Below, in pieces: positions 55,362 through 64,000 of a DNA stretch of 64,000 nucleotides. Numbering within the stretch: the first letter of the stretch is position 1; every line of letters starts with the position of its first letter. Source of the stretch: Prostheceraeus crozeri (Eukaryota; Platyhelminthes; Polycladida; Euryleptidae); contig CAJQUW010004418.1 of NCBI GenBank assembly GCA_907163375.1, positions 1-64,000 on the forward strand. Direction: 5' to 3'. Position numbers and translations under genes: made by a program. The notes below the pieces were generated by a model. That model had not been told where the DNA came from and ran no database searches. It saw only the letters and a program-made list of their open reading frames with translations.

Positions 55362-58300
55362 GTTGGAAATCGGCATTGCTTTACAACATAGAATTACATT
55401 CCTAAATGTTGATGGTCACGGCCAGAACCAGACACAAGCGGCAAGTAGCCTAAGTCGATTTTCCATTGAATGCAATGCAAATTTAAGTCTGGATTCTGAC
55501 GAATCAGAACATTGACACAAAACAGGCACACACAGTCAAATAATTTAGATCGTGAGGAGTCGGACAATGTGAGTAATATTTCCATTTGACGAGTTTATCA
55601 CGTACAAAAATTGAGTCATATACATGTACTTTTCACTTAACAAATGATTCAAACTGATGGTTGAGGCTCGTGTGCTCCCTATCTAATACGAGCAACGGCT
55701 GCATTGCACGTGCTTGGCCAATCACGTAATCGAAGGGGAGACGAATATCTTCATATCAATCTATCGCTTGCTACCATTGAATACAATGTCTGGGATAAAA
55801 GATTTGTCTGCTCTAATCTAATCCATGGACAGGCGGACGTGAATTCATCCGTGGTAGAATCAAGATACAAGTATCATAATTTTGATAGACGCAAGAGATG
55901 GCTAATGAGATAATTCACAAGAATCATCTCTGGACCGACGCCATGTGTATTGAAAGTAAACTGTTCTAAAATCCGAGTGATGCATCTTGCCACAGATTCC
56001 AGTCGTAACAAAGGAATTAGGACACAACACATAGTTGTGTCATAACTCTAAAGTGAATCATGTGTTACAGGTTATTATTTTCTTAATATTCCCAAAACAT
56101 ATGATTGAAAAATGTAAATGAAAAATGTGGATAAATTATATTGTGAAAATAAATAAATGGTGTAAACAGTCCTTACAAGGACAGATGGTACGTTCACAGT
56201 TATAAGACAGTCACAGCACCAACAGAGTCTCCAGATTCTTCCAGGACCACAAGCCGTGGTGATCACGTCCGCAGCAGTTCGATGATAATTCGCACATAGA
56301 AGATAGGCTGCAACACCATCAACGGCTCTCGCCGACAACTTCGCTTGGAGAGACCAGACTGGGAGCGGGCGTTGTTCATGCCGCGTTAAATACGTCTGTG
56401 ATGATTCGCTCACGGTCAGCTACCAATTGTTTGGTCATCCATTGTCTGATGACATGACATGTCTGTTGTCAGTCATGTACCGTAGATAGCTGACAAGTTG
56501 GACTTTTGTATGACATTGGAACTTGAAATGCATGCCGCGGAAAAGTTATTGCTCTAACAATGGAATGGAGATTGTTCTCACAAAACAATAAAATGCATAA
56601 TAAATGCATAATAAAGCAAGAAGACAAACTGCCTAGCACACAACACATGTATTTCATAAACAACCAAGAATATCGTGGAATCTTTGAATTCCTTTCTGGA
56701 AAATGTGTCACGGTTTTATTTCGGTCTTTGAAAGGATTAGAACCGCAGTTCTGGTTCTTAAAAAAACAAACAACCTTAGTGAACATAGATGTGAATAATG
56801 TCTTCGTTGCAATTTAAGATTTCAAAGATAACTAGAACACGATGATCAATAATTTCCAGACATTGCTAATCGTCAAAATTTTCGAACAGGCACGTATAGA
56901 TGCGAGTGCATTTGATCAAACAAGACTATGTACCTCAGGTCCAGTCACACCAACCGAAAATTGGACTACAATAAGGGTTAATAATAATAATAACACAATA
57001 GCCTCTATTGTCTCACATAACATTCGGTGAGGGCATTACAACGGTTGACGATGACAATACAGAATTAAGGAAGTGACAACAGCAAACAACTAAAATAACG
57101 ACTTTATTTACAGAACCGAATAAAAGATTGACTAAAACGTCGCGTGCTGCTGATGAATGACGGGTGTTTGCAGAAGCCCATCTAGGAACAAATAGTCTGC
57201 TAAGTGGATGGGACGTTGATTTAACAATTTTTTCAAAAAGTTTCAAACAACTTCTGTCCGCAGTGACCAAAAGATAGCTCTAACGATTAGGTGGGTTGCC
57301 GATAATTCGGAAAACTCTCTTTTTCAACTGAAAATTTTATATCAATCAATTTATTCTATTTACCCAAAATAAACATGCTCCATTGTCGGAAAAAATAATA
57401 TATTGCTAATGGATGTAAGAAATTGACATTGCTGTCGGAAAATTTGTGGAGATAACGAAGATGACATAAGATGTCTCCTACTGGTTGCAAAATCTTGTAG
57501 TATTTTCAAAGTATGGGATTCCATCTCAAGTAAGTGAAGACTGAATTATAAAACTTATTAGCAATGAGAAAAACTCATAGAGCCGCATCTTGTGAGAATT
57601 GTCGTGCAATGATCATTTGTTGCAAATCGTCATGCAGCGAATATCTGATGTAGAACAGAAGTTGATCTTCCGCAAGATAGGACAGAAATTCCATGGATTG
57701 ACTTATTGCCAATGCCACATACAACGTCAATTGACTTCAAGGGAATCAGTGAACTTTTGAAACCTGATGTAATTGATACGCACAACAGATAGTTCATTGA
57801 AAGGATGAATTCAACTTTAATGACATAATTCTAGACGTTGCGATGTATTCTGAAGTACTAATGTTCACTGAATTAACATTCATTTATAAAGCAAATTTAT
57901 CTCGGCCACTGAACACAAACTTGTAAAGAGATGATTCCAATTGATTCAAAACATTTGAAGCGAAATGATTTCACCACCAAGCTTGAAAGCAAGGCAAAAT
58001 GTTTTGATTAGACAACTACTTTGGGAATGGCACGCCAAACAGGAGAATAACTAAATGACTAAACGGTAGGTCATCGAAGCTAGTTGTTTTAATACTAAGG
58101 AATCTGTGACGTTAACAGCCAGACTTAATGCTATTTTCAGAATGCTAATTAAAGAATATATGCATTTGAATAAGATGGAAGAGCGCTGTAAGATATTGGA
58201 TGGTAGAATAGCTCTGTTGGTCTTGTGTTCGGGAAGATGGGGAAGAAGGTCTTGTGGTCGAATCTGGTGAACTGCATGGTGAAGTATCATAGACTTCATT

Positions 58301-58904
58301 GCATGTTTCGAATTCCAACCTGGTCGTGCAGTTTTGGAAAACGTTTTCACTCCATCTCCGATGGTCACCGTCAGGCAAATGAATTTCAGACAGAATGAGA
58401 ACAACTTACAAGAACTCGAGTGTTCTAGCTACGATTTGACTCGAATACAGAATTGGTAAAAGTACATGTAGTTGAATAAGTTAATTATCATTATTACTTG
58501 CCGAACATTTACTGTAAAGATAAGTTCCTCATGGACCGCATGGATTACGCTGATATATTTATATCTGCTTTTGTTGCAGAATTAAAATATTTTTCAATTG
58601 CTGAAGCATTCTGGAAATGTTCGATGTTAGTCATCACCACGACCTAATCAAATCTAATTAAATACCAAATATAGACAATGAAGGTCTGTCGTAGTACATT
58701 GAGTATCTAAAGAAAATGACAACTATTAAGTCAATAAAAGACACCAACATATTTGACCGTCCTTTGTACCGTCAGTGTGGCCTAGTGGAGAAGGTGCAAG
58801 CTCGTCATTCTCTTTAGATACCTAATATAATATTAGACCTATTATCTAATTCTGAGACGTTGTTAGCAGTGTCCGGATTCTAGAATTTCGAAATTTTCGT
58901 GCAT
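55362..58904. other. no supported gene
   Basis: Open stretches at 56075-56413 (-), 57655-57790 (+) and 58051-58404 (-) look mildly gene-like but are unrecognised. 58780-58805 has a lone tRNA-box-A-like GTGTGGCCTAGTGG. Confidence 0.4.
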
Positions 58905-58905
58905 G

Positions 58906-58932
58906 ATATATATATATATATATATATATATT
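58906..58932. repeat. (TA)n microsatellite
   Basis: Pure TA run at the 3' (left) edge of the minus-strand PLE. Confidence 0.9.
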
Positions 58933-58987
58933 TACGCACAAAGTTCCCAGACGTTTCATATTGTCATTGTGAAAAAACACTTTTTTT

Positions 58988-59030
58988 CCGGACTAGTTTC
59001 AAGGCTAGTTTATTGCCTCATCTTCAGCGG
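58988..59030 (-). ncRNA. hammerhead-like motif at PLE 3' end
   Basis: Minus strand: CCG, CTGAAGA, T, GAGGC/GCCTT stem II, GAAAC-TA-GTC, CGG. CCG/CGG gives stem I and AC/GT a two-pair stem III with predicted cleavage after the C of GTC. One extra T sits before stem II, so the core is not perfect. Confidence 0.5.
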
Positions 59031-59260
59031 TACAACAAAGAATTCAATAAAATCCACAATAAAATTTATATCTACAAGTTTGCTTCAACAGAAACATTTT
59101 CATTAACTAAAATCTCAAATAAACTACGTCACAAAATACAGAGAGCGTTGAACTACATAGCTATTGCGCTAATAATGACATCATTACGAGCGGATTACGT
59201 CATAAAATTAATGTCAAAGGAAATTGTCCGTTCCGGTCATTCGATAAGCAATCTGTGTTG

Positions 59261-60190
59261 TTAATTAAAATAGATTCTAGAATCATTGGGTATTTCGAGC
59301 AACCTATAATTTGAAATTTTCATGTTTTGGTGCATGAACATGCATGGAAACCTCAGTTTGAGTAGGATACCCTCGAAGTGTTCTGAGATACGGGTATAGA
59401 AATGCCTTTTGGTGGCACCAATGTACCGCATTGGACAGCGGTCACAGTTATATTGATAAACAATATCCGATCGCAGATCACTCACAATTTTATCTTTGTT
59501 GCGAAAAAAATCTTTCATTTTACAAGTACTGTACGTAGTTTGAATTTCAGCCTTAGACAGTTTTTGATTGATTTTATGAATTCTATGATTGAAATCTTTA
59601 AATCCTTCACGAATGAAAGGCACGGACCAATAAATAATTTTCTTATCATTCTCTTTATTTTTATTCTCTTGCTTTGCACAAACTTTTTCTTCGACTTGCT
59701 TTTTTACTTTCAAAATTGTTTCCAATTGAAAACCATTACCTATAAATGTTTCAATAATTTTCTCAGATGCTGATTCATACAGAGTCTGATCAGAGCAAAT
59801 TCTGAAGGCTCGAGACAGCAACGAACGAATGGCTGCTAATTTATATTTTTCAGGCGCATAAGCGAACTGAGGAGTATAGACTCCAGTGTTTGTTGATTTG
59901 ATATGGAAATCAATTTTGAAAGAATTATCAGTTTCAAGAGTTATCTCCGTATCTAAAAATGTGATGCATTTGTTACTACTTTCTTCTACAGTAAATTGGA
60001 TGTTCTCATCCAATGAGTTGATGAAGTTCAGAACTTTTTAGCATCACTACTATTTTTGAAAATCGTGAAACAATCGTCCACATAACGACGATAAAAAATT
60101 GGCAATGTGCCTTCATACTTATGGAATTTGCTTTCAAGCATATCGAGAGCAAACGCAGCCATAGTAGGGCCAAGGTTAGAGCCCATGGCC
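59261..60190 (-). pseudogene. PLE reverse transcriptase C-terminus with GIY-YIG endonuclease
   Basis: The first segment (about 60190-60040) reads MAMGSNLGPTMAAFALDMLE and the catalytic FYRRYVDDCFTIF. A one-base frame change near 60040 leads to 60013-59261: ITFLDTEITL, YTPQFAYAPEKYKLAAIRSL, a lysine-rich linker and FRNKDKIVSDLRSDIVYQY. Then comes the endonuclease C..C..RYIGATKRHFYTRISEH. It is truncated 5' of the RT palm. This family differs from both other PLE RTs in the window. Confidence 0.85.
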
Positions 60191-60243
60191 ATATAACATA
60201 GTCAATATACATAATTGGTATATAACATAGCCAATAAACATAA

Positions 60244-60286
60244 TCGCTGAAGATGAGGCAATAAACTAGCCTTGAAACTAGTCCGG
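60244..60286 (+). ncRNA. hammerhead-like motif, inverted copy
   Basis: Plus-strand copy of the 58988-59030 motif: TCG, CTGAAGA, T, stem II, GAAAC-TA-GTC, CGG. Stem I has a T-G wobble. Confidence 0.45.
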
Positions 60287-60310
60287 AAAAAAAGTGTTTT
60301 TTTCACAATG

Positions 60311-60313
<3 letters not shown>

Positions 60314-60376
<63 letters not shown>
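60314..60376. repeat. (TA)n microsatellite
   Basis: Pure TA run of about 63 bases next to the inverted PLE end. Confidence 0.93.
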
Positions 60377-60379
<3 letters not shown>

Positions 60380-60999
60380 AAAAAGTCACCTTTTCTGAAT
60401 AGTATGATCCCAGACAGCACTATTTCGTGCAAAGCCGCTTTAGAGCTATTTTACACATTCATATTTAATTCCTTATCATTGCATAAGAACTTAAAGTTAG
60501 ACTGACATGCAGTACTGTAATGTACTAAAATGTACATCTGAGTGAATGCACGTAAAATTGATGTAAGCTACCCAGGGTAACAAGAATCCTGCTCACATTT
60601 TAATTTGCAAATTACATGCGAACATTCAACTGCCAGATGCAATTAAAGATAGAGTAAACGAAACTGCCACTGAGTATAGAGTTTCGATTTAACTTATTTT
60701 AAGGGTTGATGGAGGTATTTCAAAAAAGTATGCCTATCCAATTATCATGAAAGTAATTACTTTGGTAGGAAGGGCGTATGCCTATTATGTTAACAGATAG
60801 AACGATATACAGTATAATAAATCGTTATACTTATGTATCACTAAACAAATTGAAACAACAAATTTAGTACGGTAAGAGCATATTGCTATTTGCAAAGATT
60901 ACTAATCAGCTGACGCTGTCCATTATCTTTGGCCATTGTTCTGAAAGTCTACATGGAAGTTCACCAGATAAGTCACTTTGGTATTTTTGGTATCTTTGG
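60377..60999. other. no gene seen
   Basis: AT-rich; nothing recognised. Confidence 0.45.
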
Positions 61000-61225
61000 A
61001 AGGGAGGAGATCTTGGGGAGGAACTCGGCTGCCTTCCGTTTCAAAACAGTCTCTACGACACGTTCGCATTCTTTTTCCTTCTTCTTTGTGAGAGAGAGTC
61101 TTTTTCAGCTCTAAGGCGACTTAGTTCTTTTTCATCTTCTAATGTCTCCTTTTGCAATTCTTCAAGCAGGCGGCGCTTCTCCAACTGGTCTTTTCAAGTT
61201 TTTTCTGTATTTCCCTCTTTTAGAA
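61000..61225 (-). pseudogene. coiled-coil protein fragment, frameshifted
   Basis: The minus strand reads DQLEKRRLLEELQKETLEDE, KELSRLRAEKDSLSQRRRKK, then in another frame ECERVVETVLKRKAAEFLPK. The heptad-like E/K/L pattern continues across the frame change, and an in-frame TGA sits just before the first block. At least two one-base indels are needed to read it through. This points to a decayed gene copy or transposon ORF. Not identified. Confidence 0.4.
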
Positions 61226-62342
61226 TATTTATTTTTATTTTAGAATAAGTTTTCAACCTAAAAAATGTGCACAGCCTTTTTTTCCCTTCAATAAATATTT
61301 GTCATATTTGAATCCTGATTCTCATCAAAAGATAATTATATAATCATGTCGTTTTTTAGAATATCGTATCTTGTTATCTGTAAAATGTATCTTTCTCTGA
61401 GACAGAATGTATCTTAAATGTGAAAGACAGCTTACAGTTTCCACTCATTTCACCAAGTACTGTACTCTACGCACTCGGTAGAGTACAATAACACCGGTAA
61501 TCTATAAAAATCTATCAAAAAAGATGTATACTGAAAAAAAAACTGAACGATGCAAAAATTCGTGCAATCCACATCACGATTTTCGTGCATCGACCGTAAT
61601 TTTCGTGCATGATTCGTGATAGCATTTGAAATGACGAATGGGAGATACATTAGTAATTTGCCTAAAATGCGGTTCTCCACCAGAAGAATAAATAATTCTT
61701 AGACGGTTTCTTACTGCAATCTTTTCTCTTTATCGTCTCACATTCATTATAATAGATCTATTCGCATGGTCCGCATTTTAGTCATGTGACTACTGTCAGG
61801 TGATTTCGTGGAATCAAAACTCATTTTCGGACAGATTTTTATAGCTCCGAAATTTCTATTCTATGTCCATAGCTTCTTTTTTAATAAATAGACTGCTCCA
61901 ACCTTGACACGCATCTTTGCGCTATGCTGCGTAACGCATTACAGAAGAAATACGGCGACTAAAAGTACTACTAGCTACGCATATCAAGGAGAAATTCGGA
62001 GAACTTTTGGCAGGCGGATTCTGGCGCATCCAATATCCAGGACGTTTCTGACAAGTCTCCAAATCAATCATCTCATTGTAGACACATTTATGCAATGCGT
62101 GATTGAATTTTTATCAGGCGCCAACAATGAATTCATTCAATTCAGTCATTTAACTTTCGAATGGGAGAACAATATTGCTAAATTACTAAGTCGTCCAATT
62201 TTGACAAAAAAGAGAAAATTACTTCCTGAAAATTGAAAATGAAGCACTTCGCTTCTCCTGCGGTGTCCGGATTGTGCTGACATGGTCAGAACATCGCAAG
62301 TTCCGATACTCTCCTGATCTCATTGGACTCATCTCAAGGCAG
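61226..62342. other. no supported gene
   Basis: An unrecognised 110-codon open frame at 61904-62236 (+) is the only coding-like stretch. Confidence 0.4.
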
Positions 62343-62515
62343 TCTCCGTCGCACAGTGGCTAAATGGTTATCAAAGCCATCTTCCGATCCAGTGGGCGGG
62401 CCCCGAATGTGTCATTAGAAGTTGGACGGATGGGCATCCGGGCTAAAAGATCACAATGCTCCAGATGCCGTCAGCACCGTCCAGGCCCCTAGTATGGGTA
62501 GTGCACTCAAATTTT
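62343..62515 (+). mobile_element. tRNA-derived SINE, copy 2
   Basis: Same family as 12472-12670. Box-A-like GTCGCACAGTGG at about 62349, then GTGTCATTAGAAGTTGG, GGGCATCCGGGCTA, a CACAATGCTCCA block and GTCAGCACCGTCCAGG. The A-rich tail is missing. Confidence 0.7.
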
Positions 62516-62704
62516 CAGCAAATTATCATGTACTGATTTCATAGTAAACACAAAACTTGCTAGCAATCTGGATCAAGGTCACAAGGACATCAGTGAGTGC
62601 ACTTCGTGTTTGCTTCTGATATTAGTTATTTCACGGGAGCATACATGGACGATTCGAAATTGCCAATCGTAAGAGCATTGAAAATGACTCCCCGGCACTA
62701 ATAA

Positions 62705-63367
62705 CCCGTACGGAAATAAATGGGTATGAATCACAGTATGATTAAGTATGATTTTTTCATACGAAAATCATGCTATGAAAATCTTTTACCATTTCATAGT
62801 ATGATTTCGTATGTTCTGCTATGCAGCGAATATGTTCAGCAGATTGATTTTTCGCCTTGTATCATTTATTTTTCATGTGACATGACATTTTGAGGTAAGT
62901 ATAATTTCCGTTTCTTCGATGGTGATCCGTATTTTATAAAACTATTACTTTCTACTAATTAAGAGATTGTCTGAACTTTCATTTCCAATCAATTGCGTGA
63001 TTCATACTAATTGAAAGTGTCAATTCAGTTATTTGATGACTAATAAATCCGAAGAAATGTAAATATTTCTTCCATATTCATTCACTCTTATTTTCATATT
63101 TTAACGGTTCTCGCTAGTATAAGTTTGGTGTTGGAATTTTAACTTTTTATTGAAGGTTGATTGTGTTCAAGAATTTTTCGCCATTGCTGTCAGCTTAACT
63201 GTAATCATACTGCAATCATACTATGAAAAAATCATGCTATGATCATATGTATGAATTCTTACTGTTTTCATACGTATGAAAAGTGTAAAAAAAGCATTAC
63301 ATATTCATACATATGATCTTACGTATGAATTCATACTATGATCATACCCCATTTATTTCCGTACGGG
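62705..63367. mobile_element. 663-bp MITE with CATACTATGA subrepeats
   Basis: Ends are CCCGTACGGAAATAAATGGG and, inverted, CCCGTACGGAAATAAATGGGG. Inside both ends are many ATCATACTATGAAA / CATACGTATGAA words, giving a strongly self-complementary border. No transposase. Target duplication not clear. Confidence 0.8.
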
Positions 63368-64000
63368 AAGGTATCAATAGATGCATTGACTTAGATTAAA
63401 CATAAAGAAGAATGGATTCGCAAATCAAAGGATCATGATCCATCAATCCGAGCGATGGATTGTCGCTAAGATGGCATGTGCGAATTCAAAATTCCTTTAC
63501 ATAGTATACATAGGGCAAATCATCAACTTAAGAGGATGTGAAATATCGTAATAAAATGGCATGGGACGAAACCCAATATTATTCATTGACATGGCGGCCA
63601 ACATTTAAGATGGAATATCGCTTGCTTCGAATTTGCTGTTTACGAACTGTCATGCGAGTTTTAAAGAATTCACTTGTTTGGCCCACATAAAATCAGAGAT
63701 GTCTATGAAACCGTTCTTCACGAAAGTGGCGTACGTTGGTGTTACTTTGGTCCATTATTTTCATTGTTTCCCTCGAAATTAGATGACTGATTTCGAATCA
63801 TCATTGACTTTAACGGGTATTATCTTTTGATAACAATTACAGAAAGAAGTTAAGACTTGTGAGAGAATCAGTAGAAAGTGCGATCAAATATCATATATGC
63901 GAAAGTAAGATAGAAAGCAAAATTCTCAAGAAAACAACAATGATAAGAAAAGAATGATAAATAAGACAAAGTGATATCTGTGGTTAAATGAATAGGTCAA
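63368..64000. other. no gene seen
   Basis: AT-rich; nothing recognised up to the window edge. Confidence 0.45.

Larger units (their letters stand above)
58957..60317 (-). mobile_element. Penelope-like element, 5'-truncated, with inverted end copy
   Basis: The minus-strand PLE ends with about 75 bp (58957-59031) that recur inverted at 60243-60317, beyond its truncated 5' end. Shared words: CTGAAGATGAGGCAATAAAC and CTAGCCTTGAAACTAGTCC. (TA)n tracts lie outside both copies. Confidence 0.8.

Noticed and set aside
57655..57790. Short plus-strand frame (WIDLLPMPHTTSIDF...) resembling a coding exon
   Set aside because: Only about 45 codons, no clear splice sites and no family recognised.
58051..58404. 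Minus-strand open frame considered as the cytosolic loop exon of the CAT gene
   Set aside because: No CAT motif, no good acceptor and no phase support.

Overview
This is eukaryotic, animal-type DNA: AT-rich, mostly non-coding, with spliced exons, GT/AG splice signals and a dense, nested load of transposable elements. CR1-like retrotransposons, Penelope-like elements (PLEs), Tc1, pogo-like and hAT-like elements together, plus frequent TACATGTA and TAGGCCTA words, suggest a marine invertebrate, perhaps a deuterostome such as an echinoderm or hemichordate. That placement is a guess. No bacterial features are present.

Host genes. (1) An intact, intronless SLC5-type sodium:solute symporter lies at 5144-6916 (-). 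(2) The 3' part of a cationic amino acid transporter gene (SLC7 CAT family) runs on the minus strand from at least 49337 to 25306. Four exons with matching splice phases are visible. Its last intron is about 18.5 kb and holds most of the transposons of the central region; upstream exons should lie beyond 64 kb or were missed. (3) A single-exon IAP-like ORF (degenerate BIR plus UBA-like region) lies at 51600-52391 (+), followed directly by a retrotransposon fragment.

Mobile DNA, left to right. A truncated CR1-like end at 3.0 kb. An hAT-like MITE with perfect 8-bp target duplications (3525-4193). A perfect 60-bp-arm palindrome at 9.3 kb. A cluster of a 16-bp inverted motif at 10.2-11.0 kb. A broken CR1-like element (12.9-14.95 kb) ending in a (TAC)n tail. 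Then a composite locus at 14.95-24.6 kb: a 1.4-kb segment (with a hairpin and a pogo-like MITE), a 5'-truncated PLE, a longer PLE in tandem, and a second copy of the 1.4-kb segment. The PLE encodes an SGNH-hydrolase-like ORF upstream of the RT/GIY-YIG ORF, and each copy carries a hammerhead-ribozyme-like motif.

Farther right: a 31-bp minisatellite (27.5 kb); a TA-flanked MITE (29.9-30.7 kb); a head-to-head palindrome of PLE 3' ends with two nested MITEs (30.95-32.0 kb); a nearly full-length CR1-like element with a PHD-finger ORF1 (34.5-38.3 kb, -); a decayed Tc1 element (39.1-40.2 kb, -); PLE remnants at 49.5-50.9 kb (+) and 59.0-60.3 kb (-); a non-LTR RT fragment (52.4-53.2 kb); tRNA-derived SINE-like repeats (12.5 and 62.3 kb); and a 663-bp MITE at 62.7 kb.

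The most notable signal is the set of PLEs. At least four insertions of different families are present, three with hammerhead-like motifs, two with inverted (head-to-head) ends, and one with an unusual SGNH-like ORF1 inside 1.4-kb direct repeats.
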